Source: Chloroflexota bacterium
Lineage (GTDB): Bacteria > Chloroflexota > Anaerolineae > Aggregatilineales > Phototrophicaceae
Length of the DNA: 64,000 nucleotides
Direction: 5' to 3'
Assembly: GCA_011523705.1 (NCBI GenBank)
Contig: WTGC01000004.1
Coordinates: forward strand, 122,633 to 186,632
The translations under genes were made by a program, and so were the position numbers. The notes beneath the pieces were generated by a model. The model did not search any database and had not been told where the DNA came from. It saw only the letters and a list, made by a program, of their open reading frames with translations. Below, piece after piece: positions 1 to 8,271 of this stretch (positions within the stretch are counted from its first letter, which is position 1; each line of letters begins with the position of its first letter).

Positions 1-203
1 TAAAAATGCGTGTGGGCGCAAATCCCGCCCGGCATGACATATTGCCAGCGGGCGTCGACGATCTCGGCGTCGGGGTAGCTCGCCGCCAACTCAGCCTGCG
101 CGCCCATGGCGGCGATACGGTCGCCATCGATATACAGCGCATGATTTGGCAAAATGCGTGGATCAGCGCCCAGCGTGATCAGGTTGGCGTTGATGATCAG
201 CAT
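1..203 (-). CDS. ssnA: SsnA-like amidohydrolase, N-terminal fragment (cut by window edge)
   Basis: Only the first 67 codons are present; the gene runs off the left end. The start MLIINANLI is followed by the usual short N-terminal beta-sandwich of cyclic amidohydrolases, and the fragment ends at AHTHF (His64 and His66), the first metal-binding HxH of the superfamily. SsnA is a putative aminohydrolase found in uric-acid and purine degradation clusters. Its position as the last visible gene of a minus-strand run with YgeW-, YgeY- and carbamate-kinase-like genes supports that name over other amidohydrolases such as dihydropyrimidinase. A purine-rich GAAGGG lies just before the ATG. The substrate cannot be read from the fragment, and the family name is a context-based inference. 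Confidence 0.7.
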   Translation of the reverse strand, partial: MLIINANLITLGADPRILPNHALYIDGDRIAAMGAQAELAASYPDAEIVDARWQYVMPGGICAHTHF

Positions 204-234
204 GACCCTTCTCTCTTCTAACCCCTAGGTCAAG

Positions 235-678
235 TCAGCTGCGCAAGGCGTGATAGACCCGGTCGACAAAGAAGTCGCTCTTGAGGTAGAGGTCGCCCAC
301 AAACTCGGCGCCGATGAAGCGGTCCCAGGTGGTGCGTATGAAGCTGATGGGCCGCGCCGGCTGATTGCGTATCGGCGGATCTTTTTGGATCAGATCGCGA
401 AACTGCACCTTGTAATAGACTTCGTCCGCCCGACGCGATTCATCCGGCAGCAGATCGCGGCGCCGCGCTAATTCCAAGCCGGTGATCCGAGCGAAGAAGG
501 CGACGCTGCCGCCCCACTCTTCAAATGATCGGCCGCTGAGGAATAAAGCGATGTATTCGGCGTTCAAACCTCGCGGCAGTTGCCCTTCGGGAATGCGATA
601 CCAATGGTGTCGCCGCGCGATTTCGAAGTCTTTTGCGCGCTTGACAACGCCAATCAGCACGCGGTCGTCAGCAAACAT
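235..678 (-). CDS. Conserved-looking hypothetical protein, 147 aa, in purine cluster
   Basis: I do not recognise this family. I place the start at the ATG at 678 because AGGGG lies a few bases upstream; longer reading would overlap the upstream PLP-enzyme gene, whose stop is at 695-697. The product is soluble and basic/aromatic, has no signal peptide or membrane segment, and contains clusters such as RRHHWYRIPEG near residue 20 and ISFIRTTWDRF near residue 115. It lies between the PLP-enzyme gene (17 bp away) and the ssnA-like gene (31 bp away) on the same strand, so it is very probably co-transcribed with them. A role in the same pathway is inferred from context only; no catalytic motif is obvious. 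Confidence 0.7.
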   Translation of the reverse strand: MFADDRVLIGVVKRAKDFEIARRHHWYRIPEGQLPRGLNAEYIALFLSGRSFEEWGGSVAFFARITGLELARRRDLLPDESRRADEVYYKVQFRDLIQKDPPIRNQPARPISFIRTTWDRFIGAEFVGDLYLKSDFFVDRVYHALRS

Positions 679-694
679 TGCCCCTTCCGTTTCC

Positions 695-2077
695 TTAGCG
701 CGCGCCCCGCTGCGCCAGCAGGCGCTTGTCGATCTCGATGACCCGCTCTTGATGCCCCAGCCACCAGTCCGGATCGCGCTGGGCATCGAGCTCGGCGACT
801 GTTTTGCCTTGCTGCTCGACCCAAGTATAATACTTCAAATTGTGCCATCGTTCACGGGCGGCGCGCTCGCCTTCCATGATCCAATCGCTGCCGGCGCGAT
901 GGTAAACGCCATCGACGATGGCTGTCGCTCCCGCTTCATCCAGCGCGCCCTGAGCAGTTCGCATATTCGCCATCACTGAAAGATAACGCTCCATGGCGTC
1001 GGTCGCCACCGTCACGATGACGTCTTGCCCGTTCATCTTATAGAATTTCGCGGTCTTGATGGCGCCGATAATATTGCAGACGCCGCTGATGCCCAGGTTA
1101 TCGGCCAAGGCGGCCACGGCGCTTTCCTCCAGGCCGAAGCGCCGCGTCAATGCTTCGCGCCCCTTTTCTTCCCAAAGGACGCGCAATCCATTTAAGGCAT
1201 CCAAATCGTCAATCGCCATGAGCGCGTCCATGTTGAAGACATTGTGGATCCAGGTCACATGCTTGTCGCCAATGCCCTGGATCTCATGCGCGCCATAGCC
1301 GTTGTTATAGAGAGTGGGACACTGGATCGGCTCCAAGCCCACAATTTTGTGCTCGGGCCAGACCTGCTTGAGGCGGTCGCCGGCCGCGATTGTGCCGGCG
1401 CTGCCCATGGCCGAGACGAAGGCGGAAATCCGACCGGCGCCGATGCCGGCGTCCTTCAGTTCGGCCGCCAATTCGACCAGCGTATTGCCCGTCACATAAT
1501 AGTGAAAGCGATAATTGCCCATCACTTCAAATTGATTCAATACGCGAATTTTGGGATCGCTGCCGCGCAGACGCTTGACTTCGTCGTAGATCTCTTTCAC
1601 ATTGCTTTCACTTCCAGCGGTGCGGATGATGCGCGCGCCGTAACTGCTGATGCGATCGAAGCGCTCCTGGCTCATCTCCTCGGGCAGGACGACGATGCTG
1701 TCATATTCCATGCGACAGCCGATGAAGGCGCCGCCGATGCCATAATTGCCCGTTGAGGGCCAAACCAGGGTATGCACCGCCGGATCGACTTCGCCCAACA
1801 ATTGTTCTTCCAGCAAGACAGAATAAGCCGCGCCAACCTTGTGGCTGCCCGAGGGAAAACGCTTGCCATAAATCACCACGATCTGGGCCTCGACGCCGGT
1901 CAATTCGCGCGGCAGCACGATGTGATACACCTGATTCTGTGGATCGCGCCAGGTAATATTATAAAGATTCAGCGGATTCAAGGGGTCGGCATCCAAAGCG
2001 GCGATTGCCTCCGACCGAATGGCCGGGTTCATCTTTTGCGGATGCAGCATTTCTTCAAAGGTGGGACCGGTTATCAT
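695..2077 (-). CDS. PLP-dependent enzyme, fold type II (YgeX/cysteine-synthase-like), 460 aa
   Basis: The motif SGSHKVGAAY at residues 76-85 carries the likely Schiff-base lysine, Lys80. It is followed by the glycine/asparagine phosphate region STGNYGIGGA (about residue 109) and a later SAMGSAGT loop, which are typical of the tryptophan-synthase-beta fold. Fold type II enzymes catalyse beta-elimination or replacement and deamination of small amino acids. In purine/uric-acid clusters this position is held by YgeX, 2,3-diaminopropionate ammonia-lyase, or by a cysteine-synthase-like relative. At 460 aa it is longer than a typical cysteine synthase, with an aromatic-rich C-terminal extension (about residues 390-460). 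It lies 10 bp downstream of the small coiled-coil gene. The exact substrate is uncertain. Confidence 0.8.
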   Translation of the reverse strand: MITGPTFEEMLHPQKMNPAIRSEAIAALDADPLNPLNLYNITWRDPQNQVYHIVLPRELTGVEAQIVVIYGKRFPSGSHKVGAAYSVLLEEQLLGEVDPAVHTLVWPSTGNYGIGGAFIGCRMEYDSIVVLPEEMSQERFDRISSYGARIIRTAGSESNVKEIYDEVKRLRGSDPKIRVLNQFEVMGNYRFHYYVTGNTLVELAAELKDAGIGAGRISAFVSAMGSAGTIAAGDRLKQVWPEHKIVGLEPIQCPTLYNNGYGAHEIQGIGDKHVTWIHNVFNMDALMAIDDLDALNGLRVLWEEKGREALTRRFGLEESAVAALADNLGISGVCNIIGAIKTAKFYKMNGQDVIVTVATDAMERYLSVMANMRTAQGALDEAGATAIVDGVYHRAGSDWIMEGERAARERWHNLKYYTWVEQQGKTVAELDAQRDPDWWLGHQERVIEIDKRLLAQRGAR

Positions 2078-2087
2078 TTGGAGGTTC

Positions 2088-2339
2088 TCAGTCTGCGCTG
2101 GGCGCGTCGTCTCCCGACAAGTTTAGCTGCTGTTCAATCAGGCGCATGTCATTTAGTAGCTCGGTTCGCTTCCGCGCCCATTCGCGATACTGGCGCAGGT
2201 CAGCGGCCGACATCTCCTTGGGCTCGCCGCGGCTCGCGGTGACGAGCTCATCAATCTTGCTGTCCAGCGCTTCATAAGCCTCGACCAATTGTCGGTATTG
2301 CCGCACCAAGGCAAGCTGGTCGCTTTTCTCAGGAGGCAT
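2088..2339 (-). CDS. Small coiled-coil protein, 83 aa
   Basis: The ATG at 2339 overlaps the end of the glycosyltransferase gene by 11 bp, and the stop is 10 bp before the PLP-enzyme gene, suggesting translational coupling. AGGAG is not visible on this strand at the start, so coupling to the upstream stop may matter. The product is strongly helical and charged, with heptad-like leucine/isoleucine spacing over residues 9-72, and has no membrane segment. No family is recognised. It could assist the neighbouring glycosyltransferase or be a spurious overlapping frame, but the tight packing and the helical composition favour a real gene. Confidence 0.6.
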   Translation of the reverse strand: MPPEKSDQLALVRQYRQLVEAYEALDSKIDELVTASRGEPKEMSAADLRQYREWARKRTELLNDMRLIEQQLNLSGDDAPSAD

Positions 2340-3375
2340 CGCCTTCGGCCTCCAAATTCGCCTCGGCAAGCGGATCAGTCCTATTCGCACTTGCTTCCAT
2401 CGTGACGGCGATACGCTGGTTCGCCACCGGCGCTTCGGCCAAGCCTGTTGTCGCCGCGACCACGTAGAGGGGTCGGTCGCGCGATTCATCGTAGCTGCGC
2501 GCCACATACTGTCCGATGACGAAGAGGAAAAACAACTGAAACGAACTCAAGAGCAGCAGGAGCACGATCGTGGTCGCCTGACCGCCGAAAAAACCTTCAC
2601 CCATCGTCAGCCGCAGGACGGAAATCACCAAGCCCACCAGTAATGAAAGCACCGCTAAAATAAAGCTGATATAAATCATAATCTGCAAGGGGAAGAAGGA
2701 AAAGCTGGTAACCGCGTCGAGGGCGAATGCGATCATCTTGCCCAGCGGATACTTGGTCTCGCCCCAGACCCGCCGCTCGCGCACATATTCGACGCCGGTC
2801 TGTTTGTAGCCGACCCAACTGGTCATCCCGCGGATGAAGCGATGATGCTCGCGCATTTGCTTCAGCACCAGCGCCACCCGCGCATCCATCAAGCGAAAGT
2901 CGCCGGTATCGACTGGAATGTTGATGTCGGTGATGCGATGGATCAGCCGGTAAAAGAGCTTGGCGCTGATCCGTTTCCAGAAGCGCTCGCCTTTGCGCTG
3001 CGCGCGCACGGCGTATACCACTTCAAAACCTTCTTTCCATTTGGCGATCAGGTGCGGTATCGCCGCCGGCGGATCTTGCAAGTCGGCGTCGATCAAGATG
3101 ACGGCTTCGCCGCTGGCGTAGTCGATGCCGGCCGTCACCGCGATCTGGTGGCCGAAATTGCGCGCGAAGCTGATTACTTTTATCCGATTGTCGGCCTTTG
3201 CCAGTTCGAGCATGAGTTCATAGGAACCATCGGTACTGCCGTCGTTGACGATCAGCAATTCCCAGCTTTCGCCGACAGATTCGAGCGCGTTGACGACCTC
3301 CGCGTAGAATTGCCTCAGATTGCCCTCTTCATTGAAGACGGGCGCGACGACCGAATATTTCGGAGGCGCTTTCAT
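2329..3375 (-). CDS. Family 2 glycosyltransferase, polyprenyl-phosphate type (GtrB/DPM-like), 348 aa
   Basis: The N-terminal GT-A fold shows SVVAPVFNEEGN (residues 8-19), NDGST (44-48), the metal-binding DAD (96-98) and the acceptor-region TGDFRL (157-162). Two hydrophobic segments at about 226-254 and 266-290 match the two C-terminal membrane helices of bactoprenol glucosyltransferases such as GtrB, which transfer a sugar from a nucleotide sugar to undecaprenyl phosphate on the inner face of the membrane. Its start overlaps the stop of the upstream threonine-synthase-like gene by 4 bp (ATGA type), so translation is coupled. This makes it an unexpected envelope gene within a purine-degradation operon. 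The sugar donor is unknown. Confidence 0.85.
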   Translation of the reverse strand: MKAPPKYSVVAPVFNEEGNLRQFYAEVVNALESVGESWELLIVNDGSTDGSYELMLELAKADNRIKVISFARNFGHQIAVTAGIDYASGEAVILIDADLQDPPAAIPHLIAKWKEGFEVVYAVRAQRKGERFWKRISAKLFYRLIHRITDINIPVDTGDFRLMDARVALVLKQMREHHRFIRGMTSWVGYKQTGVEYVRERRVWGETKYPLGKMIAFALDAVTSFSFFPLQIMIYISFILAVLSLLVGLVISVLRLTMGEGFFGGQATTIVLLLLLSSFQLFFLFVIGQYVARSYDESRDRPLYVVAATTGLAEAPVANQRIAVTMEASANRTDPLAEANLEAEGDAS

Positions 3376-4628
3376 ACCAGCCCGGCGCTCTTCAAGGCGA
3401 CCTCGACCGCCGCGCGATCAGCCGCGACCCGGGTCCCGCCCGATACCGATTTCCGGGCGCGGTCGACGTCCTTGAGACCATTACCGGTGCTGACGATGCA
3501 GACGCTTTCATCGCCGTCGATGAGACCGGCGCTCACCGCTCGCTTCAAGCCGGCATAGGTAGCGGCGGCTGCCGGCTCGGCGAAGACCCCGCTCAGTTGG
3601 GCGAATTCCGGTATCGCCGCTTGAATCATAGCATCGGAAACCGTGACGTAGCAGCCATCCGTGCGGCGCACCGCCCGCAAGGCTTTGGCGCGATCGCGAG
3701 GCAGTTCCGAAGCGATGCTGTCGGCGATGGTTGCGACCGCTTCTCGTTTGACATCTAGCGGGTCCAGCCCCTGGTCAAAGGCTTTGGCCAAAACAGCGCT
3801 GCCTTCAGCCTGAACGCCAAGCAGCCGCGGCATGCGATTGATCCAGCCCAACTGACGAAGATCGTAAAAGCCTTTGTACAGCCCACTGATGATGCTGCCG
3901 TCGCCGACGCTGACGGCGACCACATCAGGCGCGCGCCAATTCAACTGCTCGGCAATTTCCAAAGCGACGGTTTTCTTGCCCTCGGTCGTGTAGGGATTGA
4001 CGCCGGTATTGCGAGAATACCAGCTCTGCGCGGCGCAGGTCTCCAGGCAGAGGTCAAAAGCTTCGTCGTAGCTGCCCTCGACCAAGAGCACGTGGGCGCC
4101 ATAGACCAGCAATTGCGCGATCTTGGCCGCTGGCGCGCTGGCCGGCACGAATATGACGATGTCGACCTCGGGGGTGGAAGCGCCCAAACCAGCCAAGGCG
4201 GCCGCCGCGTTGCCGGTGCTGGCGGTGCTGACCGTGCTGAAGCCCAGCTCCAGAGCGCGCGCCAATACGAGCGCGCTGGCGCGATCCTTCAGCGAGCCGG
4301 TGGGGTTGGCGCCGTCGTCTTTCACGTAGACACTTCGCAGTCCGAGCTTTTGCGCGATTCGCGGCGCGTCGTAAAGTGGCGTCCAACCGACAGACAGCGG
4401 CGGGACCACCGCCTCGGGAGCCAGCGGCATCAGCGATTTGTAGCGCCAGCAATTGGCGGCGGACGAAGCGCTCAGTTCATCTCTATCCAGCTGGGAGCGC
4501 AATGCGGCGTAGTCATACAGAATATCGAGCGTTCCCAATTCGCCATGCGCCGGGCAGGTATAGCTGACTTCGTCAACCCCAAAGCGGCAATCACCGATGA
4601 CACAGCGCAATTCCTTTACTTCCGCCAT
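3372..4628 (-). CDS. Threonine-synthase-like PLP enzyme, 418 aa
   Basis: I choose the ATG at 4628 (MAEVKELRC). Longer reading would run back into the carbamate kinase gene, and the protein family begins with a small zinc-ribbon-like segment, here C9, C14, C25 and H28. The PLP lysine lies in PTGSLKDRAS (Lys114), and STASTGNAAAALAG (around residue 136) is the phosphate/substrate loop seen in threonine synthases. Threonine synthase converts O-phosphohomoserine to threonine. In this cluster a catabolic role on a related amino acid, such as diaminopropionate, is an alternative. The 145-bp upstream gap could hold a promoter. The family assignment is firm, the reaction is not. Confidence 0.8.
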   Translation of the reverse strand: MAEVKELRCVIGDCRFGVDEVSYTCPAHGELGTLDILYDYAALRSQLDRDELSASSAANCWRYKSLMPLAPEAVVPPLSVGWTPLYDAPRIAQKLGLRSVYVKDDGANPTGSLKDRASALVLARALELGFSTVSTASTGNAAAALAGLGASTPEVDIVIFVPASAPAAKIAQLLVYGAHVLLVEGSYDEAFDLCLETCAAQSWYSRNTGVNPYTTEGKKTVALEIAEQLNWRAPDVVAVSVGDGSIISGLYKGFYDLRQLGWINRMPRLLGVQAEGSAVLAKAFDQGLDPLDVKREAVATIADSIASELPRDRAKALRAVRRTDGCYVTVSDAMIQAAIPEFAQLSGVFAEPAAAATYAGLKRAVSAGLIDGDESVCIVSTGNGLKDVDRARKSVSGGTRVAADRAAVEVALKSAGLV

Positions 4629-4773
4629 GGCCAATATGTCTCTTGTTTCGCAAACCTCTTGCTCATGCCAGGCATTGGCTTGCTTTTTGCTGTAATCACC
4701 TTTGATACGATTCCATGCCGGCGCGCGGGATGCAGTATCGATACTTCTATTGCCGTATACACCGATTCTGCCC

Positions 4774-5733
4774 TTAACCCGTGCCGCCAGGGACGATTCG
4801 CGTACCCGTTTCATTGTGCAGCGCCCGCGTGATATTTGTCGGACTGGTGATGATCGCGCGCGGCCCCCCATTGTGTACGAAGTCTATCGCCGCATCTATC
4901 TTGGGGTACATGCTGCCGCGGGCGAAATGACCCGCTTCCAGGTAGCGGCGCGCTTCATCCAGCGTGATCTCATCCAGTTTGCGCTCGCGCGACGTGTTGA
5001 AATCCAAACAGACTCTTTCCACGCCGGTAGAAATCAGCAGCAGGTCGGCGCGCAGCGTCTGCGCCAGCAAGCTGCTCGCGCGGTCTTTATCGATCACCGC
5101 GGCGACGCCTCGCAGACTTCCATATTCGTTGCGCACGACCGGCACGCCGCCACCGCCACATACAATGACGATGTAACCGGCCAGCACAAGCGCCTGAATC
5201 GCGTTAATCTCGTTGACCACGAGGGGCTTGGGCGAGGCGACCACGCGCCGCCAGCCGCGGCCAGCATCTTCGAAGACCTGCCAGCCTTCAGCCTCGGCCT
5301 TATCGGCTTGCGCCCGCGTCATGAAGCCGCCGATGGGTTTGTCCGGATGATCGAAGGCCGGGTCCTCGGGATCGACGCGCATCTGGGTGATGATGGTGGC
5401 GACGGTGTGGTTCATGCCGACCCGCCGCAGCGAATTGTCCAGCGCCTGCTGCAGCATATAGCCGATGCTGCCCTGGGTATCGGCCACCACCAGGTCCAGC
5501 GGCACATCATGGATGCCGGCCTCGCGCATGGCGATCTCGGACCGCTGCATAATGTAGCCGACCTGGGGACCGTTGCCGTGGGTGATGATGACCTGCCAGC
5601 CATCGGCGATCATATCGGCGATATGACGACAGGTTTCCCGCACCGCTTGCCATTGCTCGTCGATATGGGGGTTGCGCGGGTCCGGAATCAGCGAATTGCC
5701 GCCGATCGCCACCACCACCAGTTTATCGATCAT
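4774..5733 (-). CDS. arcC: Carbamate kinase, 319 aa
   Basis: The protein starts with VVAIGGNSLIPD, the N-terminal glycine loop of the amino-acid-kinase fold. It contains ITHGNGPQVGY (about residues 50-60), the family signature, and IVCGGGGVPVV in the middle, all diagnostic of carbamate kinase (ArcC/YqeA). The enzyme makes ATP and carbamate from carbamoyl phosphate and ADP; carbamate then decays to CO2 and ammonia. Length matches the family (about 310 aa). It lies 60 bp downstream of the carbamoyltransferase gene that would supply carbamoyl phosphate, so the pair forms the energy-yielding end of the purine route. Confidence 0.95.
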   Translation of the reverse strand: MIDKLVVVAIGGNSLIPDPRNPHIDEQWQAVRETCRHIADMIADGWQVIITHGNGPQVGYIMQRSEIAMREAGIHDVPLDLVVADTQGSIGYMLQQALDNSLRRVGMNHTVATIITQMRVDPEDPAFDHPDKPIGGFMTRAQADKAEAEGWQVFEDAGRGWRRVVASPKPLVVNEINAIQALVLAGYIVIVCGGGGVPVVRNEYGSLRGVAAVIDKDRASSLLAQTLRADLLLISTGVERVCLDFNTSRERKLDEITLDEARRYLEAGHFARGSMYPKIDAAIDFVHNGGPRAIITSPTNITRALHNETGTRIVPGGTG

Positions 5734-5793
5734 CGTCAGCCGCTCTCACTCGGCGCCGTCAGCATCGACGAAGTCTCTCTTTAATTCATCCGA

Positions 5794-6774
5794 CTATCGC
5801 ATTGTCAGCGCCATTGCCGCCTTCTGCACATGCAGCCGGTTCTCTGCTTCATCATAGACGACGCTTTGAGGACCATCAATGACACTGTCGGTCACCTCAA
5901 TATTGCGATCGGCCGGCAAGCAATGCATGTAGATGGCGTCGTCGTTGGCCAGCGCCATGCGCCGGTCATCGGTGATCCAGTCCTGGTACTTGGCGCCGAT
6001 TTCGGCCGATTCCGCATCGTCTTCGGTGGTGAGCCAGCTGCCCCAACTCTTTGGATAGAGGATATCCGCGCCCGCGAAACCAGCATCAAAGTCGTCCAGG
6101 ATCTCAAAGGATCCGCCGTGTTTCGTCGTGTTTTCCTTGGCCTGTTCAATGATGTCCGGCATTAGCTGGTATTCCGGCGGCCGCGTCAGGCGGACATTCA
6201 TGCCGAAGCGCGACATCAGCAAAACGAGACTCTGCGGCACCGATATCGGTTTCTGATAACTTGAGGCGTAAGCCCAGCTGATGTTGATGGTCTTGCCGCG
6301 CAGGTCGCGCCCGAATTTCTCCTGTATGGTCATCAGGTCGGCCAGGATTTGAAAGGGATGATAGACCTCGCATTGCATATTCAGCACGGGCACGCGGCTG
6401 GCCTCCGCCACCGCGTTGATATAGGCGTTGCCGATGCCCCAGTCACACTGGCGAATGGCGATACCATCGGTATAACGACCGACAATTTCGCCAATTTCCT
6501 TCGCCGTATCGCCATGGCTGATCTGCGTCGTCGTGCTGTCGATGAATTGAGCGTGGCCGCCCAATTGAGCCATACCCGCTTCAAAGCTGATGCGGGTGCG
6601 CGTGCTGGTGAAAAAGAAGAGCAGCGCCAGCACTTTGTCGCGCAGCAAGGCATGAGGCTCACCCAGTGCGCGCTTTCGCTTCAGGTCCCAAGCGACATCC
6701 AGCAGCGTCTCTATCTCTTCCTTCGACCAGTCTTGTGTGCTGATAAGGTCCCGACCTCGCAAGTCCGTTTGCAT
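5794..6774 (-). CDS. ygeW: Carbamoyltransferase, YgeW-like, 326 aa
   Basis: The carbamoyl-phosphate signature STRTR lies at residues 57-61, HPFQILADL at 138-146 and HCLPAD at 283-288, as in ornithine/aspartate carbamoyltransferases. Substrate-side segments differ from ornithine carbamoyltransferase, and the neighbours are YgeY-like hydrolase and carbamate kinase. I therefore favour the YgeW family, knotted carbamoyltransferases of unresolved substrate encoded in uric-acid degradation clusters, presumably acting in the phosphorolytic direction to release carbamoyl phosphate. No arginine-biosynthesis genes are nearby, which argues against plain argF. A hairpin-repeat block separates it from the upstream ygeY-like gene. 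Confidence 0.82.
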   Translation of the reverse strand: MQTDLRGRDLISTQDWSKEEIETLLDVAWDLKRKRALGEPHALLRDKVLALLFFFTSTRTRISFEAGMAQLGGHAQFIDSTTTQISHGDTAKEIGEIVGRYTDGIAIRQCDWGIGNAYINAVAEASRVPVLNMQCEVYHPFQILADLMTIQEKFGRDLRGKTINISWAYASSYQKPISVPQSLVLLMSRFGMNVRLTRPPEYQLMPDIIEQAKENTTKHGGSFEILDDFDAGFAGADILYPKSWGSWLTTEDDAESAEIGAKYQDWITDDRRMALANDDAIYMHCLPADRNIEVTDSVIDGPQSVVYDEAENRLHVQKAAMALTMR

Positions 6775-6818
6775 TGCTCGCTCCTGAAGATTACCGGCGT
6801 AATTTTGCTTGCATTAGC

Positions 6819-6967
6819 GGGCGAGCCACCGGCTCGCCCCTACAGGTCCTTCTGGTTTGCCGGCGAGACGAGTCTCGCCCCTACAGGTCCTTCTGGTTTG
6901 CCAGCGAGACGAGTCTCGCCCCTACAGGTCCTTCTTTTTCGCGGGCGAAACAAGTTTCGCCCCTACA
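6819..6967. repeat. Four covarying hairpin repeats with shared CCTACAGGTCCTTCT linker
   Basis: Four units start at about 6819, 6862, 6904 and 6943 (spacing 39-43 bp). Each is a short inverted repeat followed by CCCCTAC. Arms are GGGCGAGCC/GGCTCGCCC, GGCGAGAC/GTCTCGCC, GCGAGAC/GTCTCGC and GGGCGAAAC/GTTTCGCCC. Base changes in one arm are matched in the other, so pairing is kept while sequence drifts. The first three units are followed by AGGTCCTTCT. The block fills the gap between the ygeY-like and ygeW-like genes. It resembles the interspersed GGGCGA...TCGCCCCTAC palindromes seen in various bacterial genomes. A role in mRNA stability or attenuation within the operon is possible. Confidence 0.85.
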
Positions 6968-6981
6968 TCGTCGTCTGTCCT

Positions 6982-8196
6982 TTAGCGTGCGCCGTTCAGC
7001 GTTTGCTGAAGAATGGCGGGAAATAGCGCATACCATTCGGTCGAGCGCACGACATCTTCCAGCGGCACCTGGTCCAGCACCGTATGCGCGTGGATCTCAT
7101 TGCCCGGCGCGAAGCCGATGCTGGGAATGCCGGCTTTGCCCGCCCAGTAAATGCCGTTGGTGGAGAAATCCCACTTGCCGGTGTCTACGTGACCATATAG
7201 CACCTCGGCCGCCGACAAGCCGGCCTTCACAATCGGCTCATCTTCTTCATAAGCCCAAGCTGGATAAATCTTGTCCAGCGGGAATACAAATCCGGTATAA
7301 CTCGGCTCGTCATAAACGAGGATCTCGGCGTGGATATCGTCCCGTTGGCCGATAATCGCCTGCAGGCGTTTCAATTCGGTTTCGGGATCTTCGCCAAAGG
7401 TGATGCGGCGATCGACGTAAATGGTCGCCTCATCAGGCACGGCGTTGATGCTGGGGGTCTTGACTTCCATATCGGTGACGGTGATCCGCCCCTGCCCCAG
7501 AAAGTCGTGATCGCCCAATTCCGGCTCAATGTGGCTGATGCGTTCAATGATGGGAAGCAACTTGTAGATCGCGTTATCGCCCAGGTAGTTGCTGGCGGCG
7601 TGGGCGCTTCTGCCCTTGGCCACAATCTTGAATTCGACCCGTCCCTTGTGGCCCCGGTAGATTTGCATTCGGGTCGGCTCGCCGATGACGACAAAGTCCG
7701 GCTTGACGCCCTCGGTTTGTACGAAGGCATGGGGCGCCTGCCCGTCGTTCCATTCTTCCATATTGCCAAAGTAATAAGCGGTGTATCCCTCGAGCAAACC
7801 CAGATCACGCGCCAGCGCCAAGCCATAAACCATGCCGGGCGTGCTGCCCTTTTCATCGCAGGCGCCGCGCGCGTATAAGATGCCGTTCTCGATTTTGCCC
7901 TCGAAGGGATCCCATTCCCACTCATCGGGGTCGCCAATGCCGACCGTGTCGATGTGGCTGTCGTAAAGCAGGATCTGGTCGCCGTGGCCAATCACGCCGA
8001 CGATATTGCCCATCTTGTCCCAGTAGACGTCGTCATAGCCGAGACGCTTCATCTCCTCAGCGATGCGCTCGCCACAAGCGCGAATCTGGTTTTCCATGCT
8101 CGGTATAGCGCAGATCTCACGCAGAAAAGTAATGATCTCTTCCCGCTGCTCTTCCACGCGATGGCGCAAATCTTGAAGTTTTGTATGGTCTACCAT
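6982..8196 (-). CDS. ygeY: M20-family hydrolase, YgeY-like, 404 aa
   Basis: This is a zinc-dependent M20 peptidase/deacylase fold. The metal motif LLYDSHIDTVG has His81 and Asp83, the bridging Asp114 is in GACDEKGS, and the catalytic Glu pair is in NMEEW (147-148). The mid-domain motif KGRSAHAAS belongs to the dimerisation lid. Overall pattern and neighbourhood match YgeY, a putative selenium-metabolism/purine-cluster hydrolase found with YgeW and YgeX. It would cleave an amide bond of a purine-derived intermediate in the cytoplasm; the exact substrate is not established by the sequence. The 75-bp AT-rich gap upstream (8197-8271) separates it from the adenine deaminase stop. Confidence 0.85.
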   Translation of the reverse strand: MVDHTKLQDLRHRVEEQREEIITFLREICAIPSMENQIRACGERIAEEMKRLGYDDVYWDKMGNIVGVIGHGDQILLYDSHIDTVGIGDPDEWEWDPFEGKIENGILYARGACDEKGSTPGMVYGLALARDLGLLEGYTAYYFGNMEEWNDGQAPHAFVQTEGVKPDFVVIGEPTRMQIYRGHKGRVEFKIVAKGRSAHAASNYLGDNAIYKLLPIIERISHIEPELGDHDFLGQGRITVTDMEVKTPSINAVPDEATIYVDRRITFGEDPETELKRLQAIIGQRDDIHAEILVYDEPSYTGFVFPLDKIYPAWAYEEDEPIVKAGLSAAEVLYGHVDTGKWDFSTNGIYWAGKAGIPSIGFAPGNEIHAHTVLDQVPLEDVVRSTEWYALFPAILQQTLNGAR

Positions 8197-8271
8197 TTCC
8201 TTGCCCGACCCCGTATACCGCCGCCAAACCTCGCCACTTTAGCATAAAATGACAAAATTATGCACGGCTTC

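Noticed and set aside
5794-6774. Plain ornithine carbamoyltransferase (argF)
   Set aside because: Core motifs would allow it, but the neighbours (YgeY-, SsnA-like and purine deaminases) and the absence of arginine genes favour a YgeW-type enzyme.
6819-6967. Short CRISPR-like array
   Set aside because: Units are palindromes 39-43 bp apart with the between-unit sequence also conserved, so there are no unique spacers, and no cas gene is near.
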